A stretch of 64,000 nt of DNA, taken from Alkaliphilus hydrothermalis. Lineage in GTDB: Bacteria > Bacillota > Clostridia > Peptostreptococcales > Natronincolaceae. Position numbers and translations under genes: made by a program. The stretch spans positions 248,001 through 312,000 of the forward strand of contig NZ_JAFBEE010000001.1 in NCBI RefSeq assembly GCF_016908555.1, given 5' to 3'. The notes under the pieces were generated by a model, which was not told the origin of the DNA, did no database searches, and saw nothing but the letters and a program-made list of their open reading frames with translations. Shown here in pieces: positions 7,821 through 14,813 of this stretch (positions are counted from its first letter, which is position 1; each line of letters starts with the position of its first letter).

Positions 7821-7867
7821 CATTAACAAACTTCAAGAACATAGAGCTAAGAGAGAGGTGCTTTAAT

Positions 7868-8335
7868 ATGAGTAGACTCAATCCAGAAAAACTCAGTGTA
7901 GAATTCCGCCCCCCAGTTACTGCAACAGAGCCAATCGTGCCAAGGCGATACACCCTAACTCATTCAGATATCACTGCAGAATTATTCCTCACCATTGGGC
8001 CTCAGTATGCGTATGAAAAAATTAATGAGATGAGGGACGAAGTGTTGGCGGAGTGGCGACCCAATAACGGATTTTACTTCCTTTACGTATATGTCTTCGT
8101 AGGAAACTATGGACCAGGCATCAACGCAATACGGAATAACATTTTTAGACGAGAGCTTCCCTTAGCACTGGAGGCAATTGTCTATGGTGATCGTCAGTTT
8201 TATACTGTGTATCCCCAACTACTAAATGCTCCAATATATATTTATTTTGATTCATCGGACCCCTCCTACAATCGTTATGAGTATTGGGGAACCCCTTCGG
8301 ATTATCTTTCTCCTCAACCCAAAGGATCTTTATAA
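7868..8335 (+). CDS. Staygreen (SGR) family protein, putative Mg-dechelatase homologue
   Basis: A 155-aa protein that I recognise as the bacterial Staygreen family (PF12638), from 'LNPEKLSVEFRPPVTATEPI', 'PRRYTLTHSDITAELFLTIG' and the C-terminal 'ALEAIVYGDRQFYTVYPQL'. Plant SGR removes Mg from chlorophyll a. Bacterial homologues from non-photosynthetic phyla have been proposed as ancestors, and some have dechelatase activity in vitro. What this anaerobe would use it for is unknown; a modified tetrapyrrole or another ligand is possible. The ATG at 7868 follows AGAGAGAGGTG. It is monocistronic with a strong terminator at 8345. Confidence 0.85.
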   Translation: MSRLNPEKLSVEFRPPVTATEPIVPRRYTLTHSDITAELFLTIGPQYAYEKINEMRDEVLAEWRPNNGFYFLYVYVFVGNYGPGINAIRNNIFRRELPLALEAIVYGDRQFYTVYPQLLNAPIYIYFDSSDPSYNRYEYWGTPSDYLSPQPKGSL

Positions 8336-8344
8336 TAGAATTTT

Positions 8345-8385
8345 AAAAAGCCCAAATGAGTGATAAACTCTTTGGGCTTTTTTTA
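8345..8385 (+). terminator. Intrinsic terminator of the Staygreen gene
   Basis: AAAAGCCCAAA (from 8346) pairs with TTTGGGCTTTT (from 8371), extended by GAG/CTC, and is followed by a T run to 8384. It also lies just beyond the end of the minus-strand Na+ pump genes. Confidence 0.9.
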
Positions 8386-8399
8386 GATTCTATATATCA

Positions 8400-8558
8400 T
8401 TACCGTTCCTTAGGAACATCTTGCTTATTCGCCTTCATGGGGTATATTTTAGTCAGAAAAATAATGAATCCATAAAGAATAGATAGAGTCACAAAAATTC
8501 CTGTCATACCTGCCCCCATCACCCTTAAAGCTATATAAACATGATTCATATTCATCAT
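8400..8558 (-). CDS. OadG-like small membrane subunit of Na+-translocating decarboxylase, copy 1
   Basis: A 52-aa protein with one transmembrane helix ('GIFVTLSILYGFIIFLTKI') preceded by 'IALRVMGAGMTG' and ending in a charged tail. It is nearly the same as the 49-aa protein at 9842-9991, and each follows directly after a beta-subunit gene (14 bp here). In oxaloacetate, glutaconyl-CoA and methylmalonyl-CoA decarboxylases the small gamma subunit anchors the complex to the membrane; this belongs to the very short OadG-related group. The start ATG at 8558 has GGAGG at 8565-8569 (minus strand); a second ATG follows immediately. Confidence 0.75.
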   Translation of the reverse strand: MMNMNHVYIALRVMGAGMTGIFVTLSILYGFIIFLTKIYPMKANKQDVPKER

Positions 8559-8572
8559 CTAAAACCTCCGAT

Positions 8573-9703
8573 CTATGGGATAAGATAAATGATTAAACCA
8601 CCTGCAATCACAGAAGCAATTTGTCCAGCAACATTTGCTCCTACTGTGTGCATCAAGATAAAATTTTGCTTGTCTTCCTGTAGTGCCATTTTATGTATTA
8701 CCCTCGCCGACATAGGAAAAGCTGATATACCCGCTGCCCCCACCATCGGGTTGATTTTGTTTTTTGTAAACAGATTTAAAAACTTGACGAAGAAAACCCC
8801 GAAAACAGTATCAAAGATAAAGGCCACCAGACCAAGCCCAATGATTATAAAAGTCTCAGTAGTTACAAAACTTGCAGCCTGCATCTTTGCAGCAATAGTA
8901 ATCCCCAGTAGTATGGTGATCAAATTTACCAACTCATTTTGGGCTGTTTTAGATAGTGAATTCAATACTCCACTTTCCCTTATGAGATTTCCAAACATCA
9001 GCATACCGATTAGAGATATGGAAGTGGGGGCTAGGAAGCCTGCAACCATTGTTACGCCAATAGGAAATAGAATCTTTGCCGTCTTGGATACTTCCTTTGC
9101 ATGATAGGGCATACGTATTTTCCGTTCTTCAGTGGTCGTGACCAATCTAATGGCAAAGGGTTGTATGATGGGAACCAAAGCCATATAGGAGTAGGCGGCA
9201 ACTGTGATAGTCCCTAAATACTTACTTTCAAAGAAATTCGCAACGAAAATGGAGGTAGGTCCATCTGCAGCTCCTATAATTCCAATGGAGGCAGCATCCC
9301 TTAAGCTAAACCCTAATATTACTGCCAATAAAAGGGTTCCAAATATGCCAAATTGCGCCGCAGCACCAAAAAAAATCATTTTAGGATTTGAAAGCAGGGG
9401 ACCAAAATCAATCATAGCACCGATTCCTATGAATAACAACAAGGGAAATAATTCAGACGAGATTCCTATTCGAAATAATACATCTATAATTCCCTCGATC
9501 TCACCATATCCAGGGATGTTTTGAGTGATGGCAGTGGAAAAGGGGATATTGACGATAATTGCTCCAAAACCAATGGGTAGTAGTAGCGCAGGTTCGTAAT
9601 CCTTTTTTATAGCTAAGTAAATCAGTATAGCGCCTATTAACCACATTACTCCCTGTTGCCATGTAAATGCTAAAATACCAGTAGTCAAGAAATCCAGATA
9701 CAT
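8573..9703 (-). CDS. Na+-translocating decarboxylase beta subunit (OadB/GcdB/MmdB family), copy 1
   Basis: A 376-aa polytopic membrane protein with about 9-11 hydrophobic segments and the family's conserved core: 'GIGAMIDFGPLLSNPKM', 'IGIIGAADGPTSIFVANFF' (the Asp needed for Na+ binding sits in 'GAADGPTSI') and 'NPMVGAAGISAFPMSARV'. It should couple decarboxylation of a carboxybiotin to export of Na+. No carboxyltransferase or biotin carrier gene lies nearby, so it must use subunits encoded elsewhere or do something else. It is paired with a small subunit downstream and is closely similar throughout to the copy at 10010. A terminator at 9787-9825 separates the two pairs. Confidence 0.9.
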   Translation of the reverse strand: MYLDFLTTGILAFTWQQGVMWLIGAILIYLAIKKDYEPALLLPIGFGAIIVNIPFSTAITQNIPGYGEIEGIIDVLFRIGISSELFPLLLFIGIGAMIDFGPLLSNPKMIFFGAAAQFGIFGTLLLAVILGFSLRDAASIGIIGAADGPTSIFVANFFESKYLGTITVAAYSYMALVPIIQPFAIRLVTTTEERKIRMPYHAKEVSKTAKILFPIGVTMVAGFLAPTSISLIGMLMFGNLIRESGVLNSLSKTAQNELVNLITILLGITIAAKMQAASFVTTETFIIIGLGLVAFIFDTVFGVFFVKFLNLFTKNKINPMVGAAGISAFPMSARVIHKMALQEDKQNFILMHTVGANVAGQIASVIAGGLIIYLIP

Positions 9704-9786
9704 AACTTATCCTCTCCTTCTGATATTGGTATTTACATCAAGGTAAATTTTTATACTAGATATCTTAATAAATTGCGTTTAAAATA

Positions 9787-9825
9787 AAAAAGCCCAAAAG
9801 AGAGGGGGAAATTCTCCTTTGGGTT
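9787..9825 (-). terminator. Intrinsic terminator (minus strand) between the two Na+ pump pairs
   Basis: On the minus strand AAACCCAAAGGAG pairs with the CTCTTTTGGGCTTTTTT half and is followed by TTTATTTT. It ends the riboswitch-controlled pair (10010-11140 and 9842-9991) and implies that the 8400-9703 pair has its own promoter or depends on readthrough. Confidence 0.75.
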
Positions 9826-9841
9826 TAACTTTGTTATGATA

Positions 9842-9991
9842 TTATTCTTCAGTAGGGCTTTGAGACTTCTTCAACGGAAATGTCTTAACCAGTAAAATGA
9901 TAAATACATATAGGATTGATAGGGTTGCAAAAATTCCTGTCATACCAGCCCCCATAACCTTCAACGATATATAAACTTCTTCCATATTCAT
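9842..9991 (-). CDS. OadG-like small membrane subunit, copy 2
   Basis: A 49-aa protein starting 'MNMEEVYISLKVMGAGMTGI', with one transmembrane helix ('GIFATLSILYVFIILLVKTF') and a polar tail ending SPTEE. The ATG at 9991 has GGAGG upstream (minus strand, near 10002-10006) and lies 18 bp after the beta gene at 10010. It is paralogous to 8400-8558. Its role as membrane anchor or assembly factor for the beta subunit is inferred from family and position. Confidence 0.75.
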   Translation of the reverse strand: MNMEEVYISLKVMGAGMTGIFATLSILYVFIILLVKTFPLKKSQSPTEE

Positions 9992-10009
9992 AATTATAGA
10001 CCTCCTATC

Positions 10010-11140
10010 CTATCGTACAAGATAAATAATTAATCCACCAGCAATAACAGATGCAATTTGTCCTGCAACGTTGGCACCAACAGTATGCATCAAGATAAAG
10101 TTTTGTTTATCCTCCTGCAATGCCATTTTATGAATTACCCTAGCCGACATAGGGAAGGCAGAAATCCCTGCAGCCCCCACCATAGGGTTAATTTTGTTGG
10201 AGGTAAATAGGTTTAAGAACTTAACAAATAGAACTCCAAAAACAGTATCAAAGATAAAGGCAACTAATCCAAGAGCGATGATGATAAAGGTTTCAAGTGT
10301 TACAAAATCAACTGCCTTCATCTTAGATGCAATAGTGATTCCCAGTAGAATGGTAATGAGGTTAACAAGCTCATTTTGAGCTGTCTTAGATAGGGAATTC
10401 AACACGCCACTTTCCCTCATAAGATTACCAAACATCAGCATACCAATTAGAGAAATAGAGGTTGGCGCTATAAAGCCTGCCACTATAGTCACTCCTATAG
10501 GGAATAATATCTTAGCAGTCTTAGATACTTCCTTTGCATGATAAGGCATACGGATTTGTCTTTCAGCCTTTGTAGTTACCAGTTTAATGGCAAAGGGTTG
10601 AATAATGGGAACCAGTGCCATATAGGAATAGGCCGCCACCGTGATGGCTCCTAAGTATTGACTTTTAAAGTAATTTGCTACGAAAATGGATGTTGGACCA
10701 TCGGCTGCACCTATGATCCCAATAGAGGCTGCATCCTTTATACCAAACCCCAACATAACTGCCAGTAATAGGGTTCCAAATATACCAAACTGAGCCGCAG
10801 CTCCGAAGAAAATCATTTTCGGATTAGATAAAAGGGGTCCAAAGTCAATCATAGCACCAATCCCGATAAATAACAATAGAGGGAAGACCTCTGATGCAAT
10901 ACCCACTTTAAATAAATAGTCTATAATTCCTTCAATCTCACCATAGCCAGGAATAACTTGTGTAATGGCATTGGAAAATGGAATATTAACGATAATTGCA
11001 CCAAAACCAATTGGTAATAATAAAGCTGGTTCGTAATCTTTTTTAATAGCCAGGTAAATAAGGGTTGCACCAATCAGCCACATGACCGCTTGTTGCCAAG
11101 TAAAGGCCATTATACCTTGAGTCAAAAAATCCAGATACAT
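10010..11140 (-). CDS. Na+-translocating decarboxylase beta subunit, copy 2 (riboswitch-controlled)
   Basis: A 376-aa paralogue of 8573-9703; most residues are identical and both keep 'GIIGAADGPTSIFVAN' and 'MVGAAGISAFPMSARVIH'. It is a multi-pass inner-membrane protein expected to move Na+ outward with decarboxylation. It is the first gene of its transcript: the leader (11141-11312) holds an aptamer-like fold and terminator, with a sigma-A promoter at 11319-11347. GGAG lies just upstream of the ATG at 11140. As with copy 1, no alpha or biotin-carrier subunit is encoded nearby. Confidence 0.9.
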   Translation of the reverse strand: MYLDFLTQGIMAFTWQQAVMWLIGATLIYLAIKKDYEPALLLPIGFGAIIVNIPFSNAITQVIPGYGEIEGIIDYLFKVGIASEVFPLLLFIGIGAMIDFGPLLSNPKMIFFGAAAQFGIFGTLLLAVMLGFGIKDAASIGIIGAADGPTSIFVANYFKSQYLGAITVAAYSYMALVPIIQPFAIKLVTTKAERQIRMPYHAKEVSKTAKILFPIGVTIVAGFIAPTSISLIGMLMFGNLMRESGVLNSLSKTAQNELVNLITILLGITIASKMKAVDFVTLETFIIIALGLVAFIFDTVFGVLFVKFLNLFTSNKINPMVGAAGISAFPMSARVIHKMALQEDKQNFILMHTVGANVAGQIASVIAGGLIIYLVR

Positions 11141-11190
11141 TGTTTAACCACTCCTTTTAAATTTGTAGGCACGGGCTTGTTTTTTTGAAC

Positions 11191-11233
11191 AAAAAAAGCA
11201 AGCCTTAAACCAATATTTTGGTAAAAGTCTCGC
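11191..11233 (-). terminator. Riboswitch expression platform: terminator competing with aptamer helix P1
   Basis: On the minus strand, GCGAGAC (RC of 11227-11233), the 3' end of the aptamer, can pair with GGCTTGC (RC of 11198-11204). The inner ACCAA/TTGGT pairing strengthens the stem, and seven U follow (RC of 11191-11197). When the aptamer holds GCGAGAC this terminator cannot form, which predicts an ON switch. Confidence 0.6.
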
Positions 11234-11312
11234 TATTTACTGTGAATACCGGACTGAATCAGTCGTGATGACGATATTCACACGGTGTGGACCGTAGCTA
11301 CTCCCTATTTAC
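11221..11312 (-). ncRNA. yybP-ykoY-like riboswitch aptamer upstream of the Na+ pump genes
   Basis: The minus-strand leader reads, in order: GTAAATA (P1, 5' side); GGGAGTAGC; a small hairpin ACGG-tccaca-CCGT; a long helix GTGAATA...TATTCAC enclosing TCGTCATCACGA and CTGATTCAG; and GCGAGACTTTTAC (P1, 3' side). The 5' GGGAGUAGC and 3' GCGAGAC blocks and the three-helix layout are hallmarks of the yybP-ykoY (Mn2+) family as I remember it. Sodium-pump genes are not its usual targets, so a variant or the Na+-I (DUF1646-motif) class must be considered. Confidence 0.7.
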
Positions 11313-11318
11313 AACCTC

Positions 11319-11347
11319 AGTATAGCAGAAAATTTTTCATGAATCAA
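11319..11347 (-). promoter_or_regulatory. Sigma-A promoter for the riboswitch/Na+ pump transcript
   Basis: On the minus strand, TTGATT (RC of 11342-11347), a 17-nt spacer and TATACT (RC of 11319-11324). The predicted start lies about 7 nt before P1 of the aptamer. The rest of the stretch to 11592 is AT-rich and holds only a weak TATAAT (about 11528) for the plus-strand phosphodiesterase gene. Confidence 0.75.
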
Positions 11348-11592
11348 GATGATTTGGAAACAACAAACCTAAAAAACAATAAAAAAAATTAATACCTAAT
11401 CCTGTTTAGTAAATATCTATTCTTACTTAATAACTTAATATCCAATACAACAGCTTTCTCGTTAAAGTAGTCTATTACCATTTTAAGACTTTATGTTTAT
11501 ATGTATATTAATAAATGTAGAATGCTATATAATAGAATATAGCAAATGAGTTATAAATAAATGGAAACAACAAAGTAGAGGAGGAGGATAAA

Positions 11593-12873
11593 ATGGCGAA
11601 GCATCTAATAGTAATCTCTATAGATGCCTTTTCAGAGGATCATTGGGAAGAGGCAAAAAAGTTACCGAACTTATCCTACTTAATTAACAACGGCAGCTCT
11701 AGTAGAGAGCTAAAGAGTGTTTTCCCAACCCTCACATATACAGTTCATACAACAATGGTAACGGGGGTCTATCCTAACAAACATGGCATTATCCACAATC
11801 ATCCTTTTCAACCCTTTGTACCAGAGAAGGAGCGGAACTGGTATTGGTATCAAAAGGATGTTCAAGTCCCAACGATATATGACCTAGCAAAGGCAAATAA
11901 GCTGACGACAGCAGGACTCCTGTGGCCTGTTACGGGTAAGTCTACCATTAAATATAATTTACCAGAAGTAAAAGCCATTAAAAAAGAAAATCAAGTCCTC
12001 AAACTTTTGAAGACTGGAAATCTCCTTTACTGCCTTGATCTTGAACTCAGACTTGGGAGATATAGAGCGGGATTTAAACAACACCAATTGGATGATTACA
12101 TTACCCTATTGACGACAGACACCATTAAAAGAAGAAAACCCAATTTATTGATGGTGCATCTTATTGAGTTGGACAACGCTAAGCATCATCATAGAATAGA
12201 TGGGAAAGAGGTAAAGGTTGCCCTAGCTCGGCTGGATAAAAGGGTTGGGGATATCATCAAAGCTGTTGAAAAGGCTAAGATTCAAGATGAAACGGTAATT
12301 ATGGTTTTGGGGGATCATGGACATTTCAACGTAGATTGCATGGTGCATCTAAATAATCTACTAAAGGATAAAGGACTAATCTATGAAGAAAAGGGAAGGA
12401 TGGAATGGCGAGCATACCTTCAGAGTACTGGTGGAAATGCATATCTTCATATCAAAGATGGGGATACAGAAGCGGAACGGATCGCCATCGATATCTTAAA
12501 TGATGCTATGGAGACAGAGAAATATGGTATAGATGAAATCTATGGTTCCTCAGTATTGGAGACCTTACGTGGACATAAGGACATCAAGTACGTTGTTGAG
12601 GCCAAGGTCGGCTATGCCTTTGATGATGCTCTTAAACTGCCTACAGTGGAAAATTTTCTAGAAGCAGGAATCAAGTACGCCACCCATGGATATTCACCAG
12701 AAAAGCCAAACTACAAATGCAATTTTATTGTGGCTGGAAGGGATATCAAGAAGGGATATCATCTTGGCCCAATGGAGATGGTGGATATTGCGCCTACGAT
12801 GGCGAAGATACTAGGGCTAGATTTTTATCAGTGTGATGGGGAAGTTTTGGAACGGGTTTTTCAAAAAAAATAG
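11593..12873 (+). CDS. Type I phosphodiesterase/nucleotide pyrophosphatase-family phosphatase
   Basis: A 426-aa alkaline-phosphatase-superfamily protein. Metal and nucleophile motifs are visible: 'VISIDAF' (first metal Asp), 'SVFPTLTYTVHTTMVTGVYP' (nucleophile Thr region), 'MVHLIELDNAKHHH', 'MVLGDHGHF' (Asp-His pair) and 'THGYSPEKP' near the C-terminus. It belongs to PF01663 and probably hydrolyses phosphodiester or pyrophosphate bonds in nucleotides or phospholipid head groups. No signal peptide is seen, so it is probably cytoplasmic. The start is fixed by GAGGAGGAGG 4-5 nt before the ATG. It stands alone, ending at a hairpin terminator at 12908. Confidence 0.85.
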   Translation: MAKHLIVISIDAFSEDHWEEAKKLPNLSYLINNGSSSRELKSVFPTLTYTVHTTMVTGVYPNKHGIIHNHPFQPFVPEKERNWYWYQKDVQVPTIYDLAKANKLTTAGLLWPVTGKSTIKYNLPEVKAIKKENQVLKLLKTGNLLYCLDLELRLGRYRAGFKQHQLDDYITLLTTDTIKRRKPNLLMVHLIELDNAKHHHRIDGKEVKVALARLDKRVGDIIKAVEKAKIQDETVIMVLGDHGHFNVDCMVHLNNLLKDKGLIYEEKGRMEWRAYLQSTGGNAYLHIKDGDTEAERIAIDILNDAMETEKYGIDEIYGSSVLETLRGHKDIKYVVEAKVGYAFDDALKLPTVENFLEAGIKYATHGYSPEKPNYKCNFIVAGRDIKKGYHLGPMEMVDIAPTMAKILGLDFYQCDGEVLERVFQKK

Positions 12874-12907
12874 ATACTTAATCTTTCAATTGGATTTAAT
12901 CTTATTG

Positions 12908-12936
12908 ACCTGGTTGATTACAACTAGGTTCTTTTT
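12908..12936 (+). terminator. Intrinsic terminator
   Basis: ACCTGGTTG (12908-12916), loop ATTA, CAACTAGGT (12921-12929; one G-U pair), then TCTTTTT. It ends the phosphodiesterase gene. Confidence 0.8.
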
Positions 12937-13222
12937 AATTGTAACGAAACAAACGTATAGCAACTGCAGTTTCTTCTTTAATCGTATTAGGATTAGGTGC
13001 TTATGTTTCCTAGGAAAGTAGGTCAAAAAAGATAATAGAAGTTATATAAGTTGAAGATTTTTATTGAAATAAAAAGGAAAAAAATGAAGGGATTTGCCAA
13101 TAGATAAGGAAATTTATATATTATTAAATAGTAATGGGAACTCTCAAGGTTTTTTAAATTGGTCTACTATAATGGATCAATAATAGAGTTTAAGAAGGAA
13201 ATGTAATCGTTAATAGACATAG

Positions 13223-13474
13223 TGCGACTGTTGTAATAGGTTTACTAGATATTTATCGGGTCAGGGAATTGGTAGAAGATTGCTTGAAGAACTGAATCAA
13301 TGGGCAATCGATCATGAGATTAGTAGGCTTGGATTAACTGTTTTGTCTAGCAATGAAAATGCAATAAATCTTTATAAGAAAATGGGTTTTAAGATTGAGA
13401 GAACAAAAGAGAAATCTTGCTTAATTGATGGAGTATCTGTAGATGAGTATTATATAGGGAAAATATTAGCCTAA
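13223..13474 (+). pseudogene. GNAT acetyltransferase remnant (C-terminal half)
   Basis: The open frame after a stop at 13220 encodes 'YLSGQGIGRRLLEELNQWA', the acetyl-CoA-binding motif A of GNAT enzymes. It continues through 'LTVLSSNENAINLYKKMGFK', the usual C-terminal half. The N-terminal half is lost: the bases from about 13030 contain several stops and only fragments in different frames. A start at the TTG at 13280 would remove the cofactor loop, so an active product is unlikely. Confidence 0.7.
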
Positions 13475-13641
13475 CCTCTATTTAATAGCCAGATAGAGTA
13501 CAAATTAATAGTGTTTGAACCATAACATAGAATCGTATTAGGGGGATACAATTATACAAAGAGCAGATGAAATTGAAGCATGGATGGCGAAGAGAACATA
13601 GAAAAACTAAAAATGCAGCAAAAGAAAGAGGGAGATAGGGA

Positions 13642-14526
13642 ATGGAGATCAGTATAGTATATCGTAAACCAATATCTGAAGAAATTAACAAAATAAGTGA
13701 GTTTATTGCGGTACTCAATAGTCAAGTAGAAAATCATATTGGTTATTGTGGTGATGTTACTGAAGAAATAGCATATTCGATTAAAGAAGACCTAACTGAT
13801 CTGGCTTTTGAAGATAGTTTTGTAATAGCTGTAGAAAATGGTGTAATTGTAGGAGTAGTAGGTATCGATGTTGACATTGAAAATACTAACGTAGAAATGT
13901 GGGGACCTTTTACATTAGAATCAAAATGGGATATCGTAGAAAATCTATGGACTAAAATATTAGAAAGAATCCCACCTGAGATTGAAACCATCAGTATGTT
14001 CCTAAATAAGAAAAATATAAGATGTATTGATTTTGCAATTTCAAAGGGATTTAAAAAAAATTCTGAATTAAATATCCTCAAATATCATAAAAAGGATGTT
14101 ATAAAACAGCAGGTAACTTCTATAGAGGAGTTGACACCAAAATATCAAAATGATATGAAAATACTTCATGATAGGGTATTTCCTAATACATACTATAATG
14201 GGCAACAAATTGTTGATAGAATTAGCCCTCATAAAAAAGTATTTATCTATGTTGAAGAAGGTCAATTTATAGGCTATATTCACGTGGAAGCAATGCCAGA
14301 ATTTGGCGAGGGTAGTATAGAATTTTTTGCTGTAGAGGAAGAAAATAGGGGGAAAGGGATAGGTTTTAAACTCATAACAATGGCGGTGCAATGGTTATTT
14401 TCTTTTGAAAGTATCGAAGAAATCATTCTTTGCGTAAATAGCCGTGAAGAAAAGGCAATCAACCTTTATGAAAAAATTGGATTTAATAAAAAGCATGAGT
14501 TAATTTATTACACTAGATTTAAGTAA
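13642..14526 (+). CDS. Tandem-GNAT N-acetyltransferase
   Basis: A 294-aa protein with two GNAT-like halves. The N-terminal half (about 1-145) is degenerate ('FVIAVENGVIVGVVGIDVDI'). The C-terminal half (about 150-290) keeps the acetyl-CoA loop 'VEEENRGKGIGFKLITMAVQ' and 'VNSREEKAINLYEKIGF'. It is likely to acetylate a small molecule or a peptide N-terminus; the substrate is unknown. The ribosome site GGGAGATAGGG precedes ATG 13642. It follows a GNAT remnant and ends at a very strong terminator at 14573, so it is its own unit. Confidence 0.85.
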   Translation: MEISIVYRKPISEEINKISEFIAVLNSQVENHIGYCGDVTEEIAYSIKEDLTDLAFEDSFVIAVENGVIVGVVGIDVDIENTNVEMWGPFTLESKWDIVENLWTKILERIPPEIETISMFLNKKNIRCIDFAISKGFKKNSELNILKYHKKDVIKQQVTSIEELTPKYQNDMKILHDRVFPNTYYNGQQIVDRISPHKKVFIYVEEGQFIGYIHVEAMPEFGEGSIEFFAVEEENRGKGIGFKLITMAVQWLFSFESIEEIILCVNSREEKAINLYEKIGFNKKHELIYYTRFK

Positions 14527-14572
14527 TTAACTATTGAATCAACCTAAAAATAAAATATATTCACAAAGCTAT

Positions 14573-14613
14573 AGTTGGTTAAGAAATTTAAAATGTTCTT
14601 AACCAACTTTTTT
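14573..14613 (+). terminator. Intrinsic terminator
   Basis: AGTTGGTTAAGAA (14573-14585) and TTCTTAACCAACT (14596-14608) are perfect complements and a run of T follows. Confidence 0.92.
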
Positions 14614-14714
14614 GATTTAAAAAATTTTGGGAATTAGCCGATTAAGTGACCTCAATCACAGAGTAAGACATTGATAAGTGGTATAAATTATATATGAGAA
14701 ACATTATCATTCGT

Positions 14715-14742
14715 TTGATTTCCTGTTTAGGAAATATATTAT
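14715..14742 (+). promoter_or_regulatory. Promoter with an embedded palindromic operator
   Basis: TTGATT (14715-14720), 16-nt spacer, TATTAT (14737-14742). Overlapping the end of the -35 and the spacer is the perfect dyad ATTTCCT-gttt-AGGAAAT (14718-14735), positioned like a repressor operator. It precedes the DUF438 sensor gene. Confidence 0.55.
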
Positions 14743-14813
14743 CAGAAAAACCAGGTATATCATAATTAAGACTAATCATATAAATTTAATTTTATTAGAA
14801 AGGGTGATTTAAT

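Noticed and set aside
8589..9104. 171-codon plus-strand frame antisense to the Na+ pump beta subunit
   Set aside because: It is a shadow of a strongly conserved membrane protein gene; the matching frame recurs in part opposite copy 2, as expected for an antisense artefact.
12833..13021. 62-codon frame overlapping the end of the phosphodiesterase gene
   Set aside because: It starts inside the gene in another frame, crosses the intrinsic terminator at 12908-12936 and has no ribosome site.
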